From the NCBI RefSeq assembly GCF_016031615.1, contig NZ_JACYXC010000001.1, positions 2,356,001 to 2,420,000 on the forward strand: 64,000 bases of DNA, read 5' to 3'. Made by a program: the position numbers and the translations under genes. A model generated the notes under the pieces. The model did not search any database. It was not told where the DNA came from and was given only the letters and a program-made list of their open reading frames with translations. How positions within the stretch are numbered: the stretch's first letter is position 1; each line of letters opens with the position of its first letter. This DNA comes from Streptomyces pactum. Lineage in GTDB: Bacteria; Actinomycetota; Actinomycetes; Streptomycetales; Streptomycetaceae. Below are positions 1-8,733 of this stretch, one piece after another.

Positions 1-925
1 CGTACGTCACCGGGTCCACCGGAACCCCCCGGTCCACCGTCCGGGGAACCGCCAGCACGCCGTCGGCGCCGGCCAGCCGCTCGGTGTAGGCGTCGGCCAG
101 CTCCCGGCGGCGGGCGATGTCGCGGTCCAGCTGGGTGAGTTTGGCCAGCAGCACGGCCGCCTGCACGTCGTCCATCTTGCTGTTGGTGCCGCTGACCCCG
201 GAGAGGTTGGAGATCCCCGCGATGTGGTCGATGGTGCGGCCCATCCGGCCGTGGTGGCGCAGGACACCGGCCTGTTCGGCGATCTCCGGGTCGTCGGTGA
301 GGATCATCCCGGCGTCGCCGAGCGCGCCCAGGGTCTTGGTGGGGAAGAACGACAGGACGCCGCCGTCGCCGTACAGCCCGGTGTGGGTGCCGTCCCACCG
401 CATCCCGATGCCCTCGGCGCTGTCCTCCAGCAGCCGCAGCCCGCGGCGTTCGGCGAGCGCGCCGAGGGCGGCCAGGTCGGCGGGCTGGCTGAAGAGGTGG
501 ACGGGCATGATCGCCCGGGTGCGCCCGGTGACGGCCGCCTCGGCGGAGGCGGGATCCATCCCGTAGTCGCCGTCGGCGGTGATGTCGGCGAAGACCGGGG
601 TGGCCCCCGTCAGGCTGACCGCCGAGGCGGACGCGAAGAAGCTGAAGGCGGGGACGACCACCTCGTCGCCGGGGCCGATGCCGGCCGCCCGGAGCAGCAG
701 GACGAGGGCGTCGGTGCCGCTGTTGACGGCGACCGCGTGCCGGGCTCCGGTGTATTCGGCGAGGGCCCGTTCGAGTTCGGCGACTTTCCGTCCGTGGGAG
801 AACTTTCCGCGGTCGAATACGTCGTCGATGTGCTGCCCGATCAGCGGCCAGAGTTCGGTGAAGGATGACGACTGGTCGAAGAACGGAACGCCCGGGGACG
901 ATTTCTCGATTGACGTGGTCGGCAT
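1..925 (-). CDS. DegT/DnrJ/EryC1-family PLP aminotransferase (3' end cut by window)
   Basis: Seen: the minus-strand frame is open from the ATG at 925 to the window edge, giving about 308 residues of a family usually 370-400 long, so the C-terminus lies outside. The N-terminal half carries AVNSGTDAL (phosphate-binding turn), GDEVVVPAFSFFASA, and LEDSAEGIG with the cofactor-contacting Asp. SFFPTKTLGALGDAGM holds the lysine expected to form the Schiff base. Known: this family transaminates keto-sugars, ketocyclitols and related ring ketones in antibiotic pathways. Inferred: it installs an amine made possible by one of the nearby dehydrogenases. A copy of the cluster promoter block lies just upstream. 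Family is certain; substrate is unknown. Confidence 0.9.
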   Translation of the reverse strand, partial: MPTTSIEKSSPGVPFFDQSSSFTELWPLIGQHIDDVFDRGKFSHGRKVAELERALAEYTGARHAVAVNSGTDALVLLLRAAGIGPGDEVVVPAFSFFASASAVSLTGATPVFADITADGDYGMDPASAEAAVTGRTRAIMPVHLFSQPADLAALGALAERRGLRLLEDSAEGIGMRWDGTHTGLYGDGGVLSFFPTKTLGALGDAGMILTDDPEIAEQAGVLRHHGRMGRTIDHIAGISNLSGVSGTNSKMDDVQAAVLLAKLTQLDRDIARRRELADAYTERLAGADGVLAVPRTVDRGVPVDPVTY

Positions 926-930
926 GGTGA

Positions 931-970
931 CGACGCTACGGAAAGGCGCCGCGCGGTCGCTACGGACAAG
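931..970 (-). promoter_or_regulatory. Candidate cluster promoter, weakest of four copies
   Basis: On the minus strand TAGCGTCG sits just before the aminotransferase ATG, with CTTGTCCGTA about 30 bases upstream. The layout matches the better copies at 11231-11270, 11156-11194 and 21011-21050, but the upstream half is less conserved. The calculated start point would leave almost no 5' leader. Confidence 0.4.
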
Positions 971-1277
971 AAATTGCCGGGTCCCACTGACAGGGGAAAT
1001 CGGGTGCCGGGACGTGCGCCGCGAACGGGCCCCGGGCGGGCCCGGGAACGGGCTCCGGTCGGGCCCCGGCGGACGCCCGGAACCGGTGGCGGGGGTGCCC
1101 GGACCGGCCCGAACCTGCGGCCGGACCCGCCCGAACCGGTGCGGGACGGTGCGGCCCCGGTGCCGCCGGGCCGCACCACGGGCCGCGGGGCGCACGGTCC
1201 GGCAGGGGCCGCGGGGACCGGCCGGCCGGGCGGGGCGGGAACCCGCCCGGCCGGTCCGGCGGCCTGCGGACGGCGGG
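971..1277. other. Gene-free GC-rich spacer
   Basis: About 300 bases between ispG and the aminotransferase. They hold cccgggcgggcccgg-type runs and no frame with a start, ribosome site and protein-like composition. A hairpin could form in the GGGCCCGGGCGGGCCCG run near 1030, but no T-run follows it. Confidence 0.5.
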
Positions 1278-2432
1278 TCAGACGGGGGTGACGACCGGCG
1301 GTCCGGAGGGCACGCCGTCCTTCTCCATCTCCGCGGCGATCTTCATCGCCTCGTCGATCAGGGTCTCCACGATCTTGGACTCCGGCACGGTCCTGATCAC
1401 CTCGCCCTTGACGAAGATCTGGCCCTTGCCGTTGCCCGAGGCCACGCCCAGGTCCGCCTCGCGCGCCTCGCCGGGCCCGTTGACCACACAGCCCATCACC
1501 GCCACCCGCAGCGGCACCTCCATGCCCTCCAGCCCCGCGGTCACCTGGTCGGCCAGCTTGTACACGTCCACCTGCGCCCGCCCGCACGACGGGCACGACA
1601 CGATCTCCAGCCGCCGCTGCCGCAGGTTCAGCGACTCCAGGATCTGGATGCCGACCTTGACCTCCTCCGCCGGCGGCGCGGAGAGCGACACCCGGATGGT
1701 GTCGCCGATGCCCTCGCTCAGCAGCGCACCGAACGCGACGGCCGACTTGATGGTGCCCTGGAAGGCGGGGCCGGCCTCGGTGACGCCGAGGTGCAGCGGG
1801 TAGTCGCAGCGGGCCGCCAGCTGCCGGTAGGCGTTCACCATCACCACCGGGTCGTTGTGCTTCACCGAGATCTTGATGTCCCGGAAACCGTGCTCCTCGA
1901 ACAGCGAGCACTCCCACAGCGCGGATTCCACCAGCGCCTCCGGCGTCGCCTTCCCGTATTTCGCCAGCAGCCGCTTGTCCAGCGACCCGGCATTCACCCC
2001 GATCCGGATCGGCACCCCGGCGTCGGAGGCCGCCTTGGCGATCTCCTTGACCTTGTCGTCGAACTGCCGGATGTTGCCCGGATTCACCCGGACCGCCGCG
2101 CATCCCGCGTCGATCGCGGCGAACACGTACTTCGGCTGGAAATGAATATCGGCGATCACCGGGATCTGCGACTTCCGCGCGATGACCGGCAGCGCGTCCG
2201 CGTCGTCCTGGGACGGGCAGGCCACCCGCACGATCTGGCAGCCGGCCGCGGTCAGCTCCGCGATCTGCTGCAGCGTCGCCCCGATGTCCGCGGTCACCGT
2301 GGTCGTCATCGACTGCACCGACACCGGCGCGTCACCCCCGACCGCCACCGGCCCCACCTGGATCTTCCGGCTGGGCCGCCGGTCGGCGAGCTTGGTCGGT
2401 ACGGACGGCATGCCCAGGGTCACGGCGGTCAT
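1278..2432 (-). CDS. ispG: 4-hydroxy-3-methylbut-2-enyl diphosphate synthase
   Basis: IspG makes HMBPP from MEcPP in the MEP isoprenoid pathway. The 384-aa product has the usual actinobacterial length. Seen: the TIM-barrel part holds VSVQSMTTT and VRVNPGNI; the iron-sulphur domain holds CPSCGR (near residue 285) and MGCVVNGPGE, which supply the [4Fe-4S] cysteines. The ATG at 2432 overlaps the dxs stop (ATGA), so the two are translationally coupled. Streptomyces genomes carry a housekeeping ispG elsewhere; a copy here with dxs and ispH is most simply a precursor-supply duplicate for the cluster (inference). Confidence 0.96.
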   Translation of the reverse strand: MTAVTLGMPSVPTKLADRRPSRKIQVGPVAVGGDAPVSVQSMTTTVTADIGATLQQIAELTAAGCQIVRVACPSQDDADALPVIARKSQIPVIADIHFQPKYVFAAIDAGCAAVRVNPGNIRQFDDKVKEIAKAASDAGVPIRIGVNAGSLDKRLLAKYGKATPEALVESALWECSLFEEHGFRDIKISVKHNDPVVMVNAYRQLAARCDYPLHLGVTEAGPAFQGTIKSAVAFGALLSEGIGDTIRVSLSAPPAEEVKVGIQILESLNLRQRRLEIVSCPSCGRAQVDVYKLADQVTAGLEGMEVPLRVAVMGCVVNGPGEAREADLGVASGNGKGQIFVKGEVIRTVPESKIVETLIDEAMKIAAEMEKDGVPSGPPVVTPV

Positions 2433-4336
2433 GAGACCTCCTTCAGTCGTCGCGGTCCGGGCCGGGCCGGCCCGCGTCCGAGGCCCGCTCCGATGGCCCC
2501 GGCCAGATCGTCGGCGGTGAGGCCGGACTCGGCGAGCAGCTCGGCGCGGCTGCCGTGCTCGAAGAACTTCTGGGCCAGTCCGTGGACCTGCACCGGGGTG
2601 GCCACCCCTGCGTCCCGGACGGCCTGGGCGACGGCCGCGCCGGCGCCGCCGACCCGCCCGTTGTCCTCCACGGTGGCCACCAGCCGGTGGTCGGCGGCCA
2701 GCCGGGTCAGCGCCGGGTTGACCGGCTTGACCCAGCACGGGTCCACCACGGTCACCCCCACGCCCTCGGCGGCGAGCCGCTCCGCGGTGGCCAGCGCGAC
2801 GTCCGCCAGGGCGCCGACCGAGACCAGCAGCACATCGGCGGTGGTGCCGGGCGCGGGCCGGGCCAGGACGTCCATCCCGGCGAGGGTGCCGACCGCCGGC
2901 ACGTCCCGCGCCGCGGTGCCCTTGGGGAAGCGCAGCGCGGTCGGGGCGTCACCGATGTCCAGCGCCTCCCGCAACTGGCGGCGGAGCCGGGTGGCGTCGC
3001 GCGGCACCGCGATCCGCAGCCCGGGGACGAGCTGGAGGAAGGACAGGTCCCACATGCCGTTGTGGCTGGGCCCGTCGTTGCCGGTGGCGCCGGCCCGGTC
3101 CAGGACGAAGGTGACCGGGCAGCGGTGCAGCGCGACGTCCATCAGCACCTGGTCGAAGGCGCGGTTGAGGAAGGTGGCGTACACCGCGACCACCGGGTGC
3201 AGGCCGCCCATGGCCAGGCCGGCGGCCGAGGTCACCGCGTGCTGCTCGGCGATCCCGACGTCGAAGACCCGGTCGGGGTGGGCGGCGGCGAAGGCGTCCA
3301 GGCCCACCGGCTGGAGCATCGCGGCGGTGATCGCCACCACGTCCGGGCGCTCCCCGCCCACCTCGGCCATCTCCTCGGCGAACACCGAGGTCCACGAGGG
3401 CCCGGCGGGCGCGGCCGTGCCGGAGACCGCGCCGATGGCGTGGAAGCGGTCCAGCTCGTGGGCCTCGGCGGGGGCGTGGCCGTGGCCCTTGCGGGTGATG
3501 CAGTGGACGATGACCGGCCCGCCGAAGGCCTTGGCGCGGCGCAGCGCGGTCTCCACCGCCCGCACGTCGTGGCCGTCCACCGGTCCGACGTACTTCAGGC
3601 CCAGGTCCTCGAAGAGCCCCTGCGGGGCGACGAAGTCCTTCAGCCCCTTCTTGGCGCCGTGCAGCGCCCCGTACAGCGGGCCGCCCAGCGGACGGTCCCG
3701 CAGCCGGTCCTTGCCCCACTGGAGGAACCGTTCGTAGCCGCGGGTGGTGCGCAGGGTGGTGAGGTGGTCGGCGAGTCCGCCCCGGGTGGGGGCGTAGGAG
3801 CGGCCGTTGTCGTTGACCACGATGACCAGCGGCAGGTCCTTGACCGCGGCGATGTTGTTCAGCGCCTCCCAGGCCATGCCGCCGGTGAGCGCGCCGTCGC
3901 CGATGACGGCGGCCACGTGGTGCCCGGTGCGGCCGCGCAGCCGGTGCGCCTTGGCGATGCCGTCGGCGTAGCTGAGCGCGGTGGAGGCGTGCGAGTTCTC
4001 GATGACGTCGTGCTCGGACTCGGCCTGCGAGGGGTAGCCGGACAGTCCGCCGCGGCCGCGCAGCCGGGAGAAGTCCTTCCGCCCGGTGAGCAGTTTGTGC
4101 ACGTACGCCTGGTGGCCGGTGTCCCACAGCAGCCGGTCGCGGGGGGAGTCGAAGACCCGGTGCAGGGCGATGGTCAGTTCCACCACGCCCAGGTTGGGGC
4201 CGAGGTGGCCGCCGGTGCGGGTCACCGCCTCGACCAGGAACTCCCGTATCTCGGCGGCGAGCCGGTCGAGCTGGTCCGGGTCCATCGCCCGTACGCTCTC
4301 CGGTCCGGTGACGGAGTCCAGCAGCGGCCTAGCCAA
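2429..4336 (-). CDS. dxs: 1-deoxy-D-xylulose-5-phosphate synthase
   Basis: DXS joins pyruvate and glyceraldehyde-3-phosphate with thiamine diphosphate and opens the MEP pathway. 635 aa, full length. Seen: GGHLGPNLGVVELT and DTGHQAYVHKLLTGR at the N-terminus, the thiamine motif GDGALTGGMAWEALNN (about residue 145), and EQHAVTSAAGLAMGG of the pyrimidine domain (about residue 370). The best start is the TTG at 4336: it lies a few bases after GGAGGTG and overlaps the TAG of the upstream 132-aa gene. ispG follows with a four-base overlap. DXS is a flux-controlling MEP step, which fits a role in boosting terpenoid supply. Confidence 0.96.
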   Translation of the reverse strand: MARPLLDSVTGPESVRAMDPDQLDRLAAEIREFLVEAVTRTGGHLGPNLGVVELTIALHRVFDSPRDRLLWDTGHQAYVHKLLTGRKDFSRLRGRGGLSGYPSQAESEHDVIENSHASTALSYADGIAKAHRLRGRTGHHVAAVIGDGALTGGMAWEALNNIAAVKDLPLVIVVNDNGRSYAPTRGGLADHLTTLRTTRGYERFLQWGKDRLRDRPLGGPLYGALHGAKKGLKDFVAPQGLFEDLGLKYVGPVDGHDVRAVETALRRAKAFGGPVIVHCITRKGHGHAPAEAHELDRFHAIGAVSGTAAPAGPSWTSVFAEEMAEVGGERPDVVAITAAMLQPVGLDAFAAAHPDRVFDVGIAEQHAVTSAAGLAMGGLHPVVAVYATFLNRAFDQVLMDVALHRCPVTFVLDRAGATGNDGPSHNGMWDLSFLQLVPGLRIAVPRDATRLRRQLREALDIGDAPTALRFPKGTAARDVPAVGTLAGMDVLARPAPGTTADVLLVSVGALADVALATAERLAAEGVGVTVVDPCWVKPVNPALTRLAADHRLVATVEDNGRVGGAGAAVAQAVRDAGVATPVQVHGLAQKFFEHGSRAELLAESGLTADDLAGAIGAGLGRGPARPGPRRLKEVS

Positions 4337-4727
4337 AACGCACCTCCATGGTCGGCTTGAGCCCGAGGTCCGGGCCGGTGAGGGTCCGGTCCGTGGCGAT
4401 CAGCACGTTGTAGTGGTTGGGGAAGTGGCAGGCGTCGAAGCCGAGGACGGTGCCGACGAGCCGTCCGTCGATCCGCACCTCGTCGCCGCGGTCGATGACG
4501 CCGCCGGAGCCGATCTCCACGAAGCCGAGGAAGCCGACCCGGTCCACCACCGCGCCGGGGGCGGGGTCGTGCTGGTCGGTGGTGACCAGCTCGTGGATCT
4601 CCTCGCGGCGCACACAGCGGCTGGCGTACTCCTCCAGCACCATGCCCCGGTCCTCCCGCCGGTGGACCAGGATCTTCACCAGGCCGCCGGTGACCGGGAG
4701 CTTGGCCCCGTCCTCCGCCGGGTTCAC
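4329..4727 (-). CDS. Small conserved protein of unknown function
   Basis: 132 aa, GTG start at 4727 overlapping the stop of the upstream dehydrogenase, and ending inside the dxs start region, so it is made from the same operon. No signal peptide or membrane segment. The middle is rich in short beta-strand-like stretches with turns (GFLGFVEIGSGGVIDRGDE, RLVGTVLGFDACHFPNHYN), and it ends in PTMEVRFG. HFPNHYN and the acidic EEIHELV are the most distinctive parts. I do not recognise the family with confidence; a small beta-barrel or cupin-like fold is only an impression. Its tight coupling to dxs and a dehydrogenase makes it a pathway-specific candidate. Confidence 0.8.
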   Translation of the reverse strand: MNPAEDGAKLPVTGGLVKILVHRREDRGMVLEEYASRCVRREEIHELVTTDQHDPAPGAVVDRVGFLGFVEIGSGGVIDRGDEVRIDGRLVGTVLGFDACHFPNHYNVLIATDRTLTGPDLGLKPTMEVRFG

Positions 4728-5797
4728 GGCCGGGCTCCGGCCGCCGGCGCCACGGGGCGCGTCGTGCCCTCGGGGCGGGCCGGGCGCGCCTCGGGGGCCG
4801 GGCCGGTCTCCGTCCCGGGCGGTCCGGTCTCCTCCGCCGGCGGGGCGGCCGGGCGGTCCGCGGCCGGGGCGCGGCCGGCGGCCTCGTGGCGGTAGACGTC
4901 GGCGACCAGTTCCAGCGCGGCCATGCCGCCCTCGGCCCGGTCTTCGCCGGCCCGCACCGCGGCGGCGAAGTCCCGCAGCACCCCGGCGTACTCATGCCAC
5001 AGCGACTGCTTGAAGCCCAGGTGGCCGCCGAGCATGTCGGCGGCGAGCCGGGTGCCGTCGGCGAGGGTGACCTCGATGTCCTTGCGCTCGCCCGGGTAGG
5101 ACCAGTCCAGCAGCACCCGCGCGGTGGCGCCGCCGGCCGCGCCCAGGTGGATCTCGGCCCGCCGGTCCACCCCGTCGCGGTCCCGCTCCACGGTGGCGCC
5201 GGTCAGCCGGACCGGGCCGAGGAACTGCCGCACGGTGTCGAAGGCGTTGGGGCCGTTGTCGGCGACGCAGCCGCCGCCGCAGCGCTCCGGGTCCAGGTAC
5301 CAGCGGTCGCTGCCGGCGTGCTCCTCGATGGTCTCCAGGTAGCGCACGGTGAGCGAGGCCACCGGGGAGCCGTGCGCCCGGACCCGCTCCAGCAGGGCGA
5401 GCGCGTTGTCGTTGTAGCGGCGGTGGAAGGAGGTGAAGAGCACCAGGTCGGCGTTGCGCGCGGCCCGGACCAGGGCCCGGCCGTCCTCGACCCGGGTGGC
5501 CAGCGGCTTCTCCACGCAGACCGGCAGTCCGGCGGCGAGCAGGTCGGCGCAGACCGCCGCGTGCGCGTCGTTGGGCACGTTGACCACCACCGCGTCCAGC
5601 TCCGCCTCCGCGGTCATCGTCCGGTGGTCGGTGTAGCAGGGCACCCGCCCCCGGAACGGGTCGAGCGCGGCGGGCCGCAGGTCGCAGACGGCGGCAAGCT
5701 CCACCCCGTCAACGTCGTCGAACGCGGCCACGTAGAAGCGCGAGATGACGCCGAGGCCGACGAGGCCGACGCGCAGCGCGCGGTCGTTCCCGGTCAC
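4724..5797 (-). CDS. Gfo/Idh/MocA-family NAD(P)-dependent oxidoreductase (copy 1)
   Basis: 357 aa. Seen: N-terminal Rossmann motif VGLVGLGVISRFYVAAF, then CVEKPLATR, which contains the family EKP motif with its catalytic lysine near residue 95. NGPNAFDTVRQFLG follows where the second conserved region is expected. The last 45 residues are a Pro/Ala/Glu tail not found in the fold. The GTG at 5797 overlaps the previous gene's stop (5794-5796). Known: the family oxidises or reduces ring hydroxyls of sugars and cyclitols or imines. Inferred: with the aminotransferase it may form a ketone-then-amine pair. Substrate unknown. Confidence 0.88.
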   Translation of the reverse strand: MTGNDRALRVGLVGLGVISRFYVAAFDDVDGVELAAVCDLRPAALDPFRGRVPCYTDHRTMTAEAELDAVVVNVPNDAHAAVCADLLAAGLPVCVEKPLATRVEDGRALVRAARNADLVLFTSFHRRYNDNALALLERVRAHGSPVASLTVRYLETIEEHAGSDRWYLDPERCGGGCVADNGPNAFDTVRQFLGPVRLTGATVERDRDGVDRRAEIHLGAAGGATARVLLDWSYPGERKDIEVTLADGTRLAADMLGGHLGFKQSLWHEYAGVLRDFAAAVRAGEDRAEGGMAALELVADVYRHEAAGRAPAADRPAAPPAEETGPPGTETGPAPEARPARPEGTTRPVAPAAGARP

Positions 5798-7044
5798 CGG
5801 CCCTCACCCCCGTCCCGCGGCTCCGGGGCCCGCAGGCCCGTCGCGTCGGCGACGGCGCGGACCTCCTCGTACAGGGACGCGGCCAGCGGTACGCCCGACC
5901 GGTGCCCCTCGGCCATCAGCTCGGCCTCCCGGGTACCCGGGTAGGCGACCGGCACGCCCTCCCGCAGCGGCGGGCAGTCCAGCAGGGCCTGGAACATCCC
6001 GCCGGCCTGGTCGAGGAAGCCGTCCAGCGGGCGCAGCGTCCCGGGGGCGACCACCAGGGCGAGGAAGCCGATGTCGTCGTCGCGCCCGGACGGGCCGCCG
6101 CTGCCCTGGTACGCCTCCACCGCGGGGCCGAGGCCGGCGCCGGGCACCAGCGCGGCGAGCACCTCGACCAGCAGGGCCAGGCCGTACCCCTTGTAGGCGC
6201 CGGTCTCCGGGCGCCCGCCGAGCCACAGCGGGAAGCCCTCGCCCCGGTCGAGCGCGCCGGGGTCGGTGACCGGCCGGCCCCCGGCGTCCTCCAGCCACCC
6301 CTCGGGGATGGCCCGGCCGGCCCGTTCGGCCTCCCGGATCTTCCCGGTGGGCACCACGGTGGTGCTCATGTCCAGGACGTACGGCGGCCGTCCGGGGCCC
6401 GCGGGCGCGGCGACGCTCATCGGGTTGGTGCCCAGCATCGCGCAGCGCCCGCCCGGTGGACGGGCGATCCGCTGCCGGCCGCAGTTGGACGCCAGCACGG
6501 CGACCATGTCGCGTTCGGCCACCCGCAGGGTGTGGTGGCCGGCGCAGCCGAAGTGGGTGGCGCCGCGGACCGATACCAGTCCCACGCCGTGTTCGGCGGC
6601 CCGTTCGGCGGCCAGGTCCAGGGCCTCGCCGGCCTGCCACAGGCCCAGCGCCCGGTGGGCGTCGAGGAGCACCGCGGCGCCGCGGTCGGCGAGCACCTCC
6701 GGCTCGGCGTCGGGCACCGCGCGCCCTTCGTCCAGCAACGGCAGGTAGAGCCGGGTGAGGTTGGCCAGCCCGTGCGAGCGCATGCCGGCCAGGTCGCCGT
6801 GGAGCAGGGCCTCGGCGGCCCGGTGGGCGCGGTGCGGCGGCAGCCCCCGGGCGGTGAACACCCCGGTGGCGAAGGTGAGCAGGCGGTCGTAGGGGACGCG
6901 GACCGTGCCGGGGCCGGTGGTGCCGGGGGCCGCGGCGGCCGGTGTGCCGGGGGCGTCCGGGGCGTCCGGGGCGGTCGGCGCGCCGGGGGTGCCCTGGGCG
7001 GTCGGCGCGCCCGGTTCGGGGAGGGTGCGAAGCGTCGTCGTCAT
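5794..7044 (-). CDS. Ldh2-family malate/lactate-type dehydrogenase
   Basis: 416 aa. Seen: MRSHGLANLTRLYLP contains the conserved SHG of the family; GVGLVSVRGATHFGCAGHH has the catalytic-region His; NPMSVAAPAG, VLDMSTTVVPTGKI and GAYKGYGLALLVEVL are classic Ldh2 blocks. Residues 8-48 are a low-complexity Ala/Pro/Gly/Asp linker (APDAPDAPGTP), not part of the fold. Start ATG at 7044 follows GGACGGAAA. Known: members reduce or oxidise 2-hydroxy/2-keto acids and imino acids (for example Delta1-piperideine-2-carboxylate) with NAD(P)H. Inferred: it reduces a keto or imino acid intermediate of the cluster. Confidence 0.88.
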   Translation of the reverse strand: MTTTLRTLPEPGAPTAQGTPGAPTAPDAPDAPGTPAAAAPGTTGPGTVRVPYDRLLTFATGVFTARGLPPHRAHRAAEALLHGDLAGMRSHGLANLTRLYLPLLDEGRAVPDAEPEVLADRGAAVLLDAHRALGLWQAGEALDLAAERAAEHGVGLVSVRGATHFGCAGHHTLRVAERDMVAVLASNCGRQRIARPPGGRCAMLGTNPMSVAAPAGPGRPPYVLDMSTTVVPTGKIREAERAGRAIPEGWLEDAGGRPVTDPGALDRGEGFPLWLGGRPETGAYKGYGLALLVEVLAALVPGAGLGPAVEAYQGSGGPSGRDDDIGFLALVVAPGTLRPLDGFLDQAGGMFQALLDCPPLREGVPVAYPGTREAELMAEGHRSGVPLAASLYEEVRAVADATGLRAPEPRDGGEGR

Positions 7045-7272
7045 GGGTTTCCGTCCGTTCCCTCGGTGGTGTGCGGGGTCGGGTGGTGGTGCGCGGCGCG
7101 CTCCTCCGGCGGGTCCCTCGGCCCGGGGCGCCGGGCCCCCGGCGGGAGCGCCCGGCGTGCGCTCGGGGCGTGCCACCGGGGAGGGGTGCTCCCGGCGTGC
7201 CGCGCAGGACGTGACCGGGGTGCGCCCGGGGTTGTGCCGGGGTGTGCGCCCCGGGGTTGCGCCGGGGTCCCC

Positions 7273-8733
7273 TCAGGGGGCCCGGCGGGGTGCCCCCAGG
7301 GGGGCTCCGTCCGGGTCCCGCCCGGGGCCCCTGCCGGAATTCCCGTCGGGGATCCCGGCAGGGGCGCCGTCAGGGGCGTGGTCGGGGTTCCCGTGGGGGT
7401 TCCCGCCGGGGTCGTCGTCGGAGGCGTGGTCGGTGAAGTGCCTCAGCAGGGTGGCCACCGCCGCCGCGTACGCTTCGAGGTCGCCGGCGTCGGCGTACTC
7501 CCCGTCCGCGTGCGCGTTGTTGGCGTCCAGGTCGCCGGGGCCGAAGACCGCCGTGTACGCGCCGGGCACCCCGTGCATCCAGATGGCGTCGCAGGTGCAC
7601 GCCGGCTCGTCCGGCGGCGCGTAGGGCAGCCCGGCGGCCTCGCCGAGCAGGCGCTCTGCCCACGGGTCGTGGTCGTCGAGGGCGGGCAGGCCGTGCTTGA
7701 GCCAGTCCAGGGTGGTGATCGCGGCGGCGTCGGCGGCGGTACGGGCGAAGTCCGGGCGCCCGCCGAAGAGTTCGGCGAAGGCGGCCAGGCCGGTCCGCAG
7801 CTCCCGTTCCAGCTCGGCCTGGAGCGCGGCACCGGCGTCCGCGGTGCCGTACGCCAGGTTCAGCAGCAGCCGTCCGCTGCCGTACACCTTGTTGTGCAGG
7901 TCCCCGGTGTGCAGCCCGGCGACGCAGACCCGTCCGCCGGGGACCCGGCCGGGCAGCCGCTCGGCGAGGTGCCGGGCGAGGAAGCCCAGCAGCACGGTGG
8001 CGTTGTGGCCGCCGCCGGGCATGTCGTCGATGGAGTCGGTGCCGGCCACCCGGACCCGGGCGGTGGCGGCGGCGGTGGACCGGGGCACCAGGCGGGACCG
8101 GGTGGGCTCGCAGAAGATGTTGATCCGCCCGGTGTGGCCGGCCTCCACCAGCGGCCGGGTGCCGTAGCAGCCCATCGCGCCGCCCTCCTCGCCGGAGACC
8201 ACCTGGACCAGCACGCCGGTGGTCGAGCCCAGGCCGGGCACGGTGTCCACCGCGTGCCGCAGCCCGGCCAGCAGGGCGACCGCGGGGCCCTTGGCGTCGA
8301 TGGCGCCCCGCCCGTGGAAGCGGCCGTCCCGGTACACCGGTGGCTCCCAGCCCGCCACGGTGTCCAGGTGCACGTTGAACATCACGGTGCGCGCCGCCGG
8401 ACGCTCGGGCCCCAGGCGCAGCACCATGCTCGGCTGGCACCGCAGGAAGTCCGGGTCGGCGGCGGCCTCGCGGACGGTGGCCGGCACCCCGGCGCGGTCC
8501 AGCACCGACGGGCCGGGGGCGGCGTGGTGCACCACGGTGAGTCCGGTCCGGGCCGCCGCCTCGGCGTAGGCGCGCTGCGCCTCCCACAGCCGCGGGGCGG
8601 GTCCGTCCGGTCCGGTCTCCAGCGGCCCGGCGGTGCGCAGCTCCATCAGGTCCAGCAACAGCCGGCGTTCGGCGGGGAGCAGGGCCACCGGTGCGGCTGC
8701 CGGCGCCGGGGCGGCGGTGCGCCGGCCGGTCAT
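7273..8733 (-). CDS. M20-family metallopeptidase / amidohydrolase
   Basis: 486 aa. Seen: MFNVHLDTV (first metal His/Asp), GRGAIDAKG (bridging Asp), VVSGEEGGAMG (catalytic Glu pair), and CTCDAIWMHGVP and NAHADGEY near the C-terminus for the remaining ligands. This is the ArgE/DapE/CPG2 layout of zinc deacylases and carboxypeptidases. The final 45 residues are a Gly/Pro/Asp/Asn repeat tail (NPHGNPDHAPDGAP) that looks unstructured. The ATG overlaps the stop of the upstream TIM-barrel gene. Possible roles are removal of an N-acyl group or hydrolysis of an amide intermediate. About 230 gene-free bases rich in CGGGGT follow before the next gene. Confidence 0.88.
   Translation of the reverse strand: MTGRRTAAPAPAAAPVALLPAERRLLLDLMELRTAGPLETGPDGPAPRLWEAQRAYAEAAARTGLTVVHHAAPGPSVLDRAGVPATVREAAADPDFLRCQPSMVLRLGPERPAARTVMFNVHLDTVAGWEPPVYRDGRFHGRGAIDAKGPAVALLAGLRHAVDTVPGLGSTTGVLVQVVSGEEGGAMGCYGTRPLVEAGHTGRINIFCEPTRSRLVPRSTAAATARVRVAGTDSIDDMPGGGHNATVLLGFLARHLAERLPGRVPGGRVCVAGLHTGDLHNKVYGSGRLLLNLAYGTADAGAALQAELERELRTGLAAFAELFGGRPDFARTAADAAAITTLDWLKHGLPALDDHDPWAERLLGEAAGLPYAPPDEPACTCDAIWMHGVPGAYTAVFGPGDLDANNAHADGEYADAGDLEAYAAAVATLLRHFTDHASDDDPGGNPHGNPDHAPDGAPAGIPDGNSGRGPGRDPDGAPLGAPRRAP

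Noticed and set aside
1..925. Calling the aminotransferase an AHBA synthase
   Set aside because: AHBA synthase is a DegT relative, but none of the other AHBA pathway genes is visible.
579..3737. Very long open frame on the plus strand over ispG and dxs
   Set aside because: It is the antisense of two certain genes; composition is Arg/Pro/Gly-rich and it has no ribosome site. The same holds for other long frames opposite known genes.
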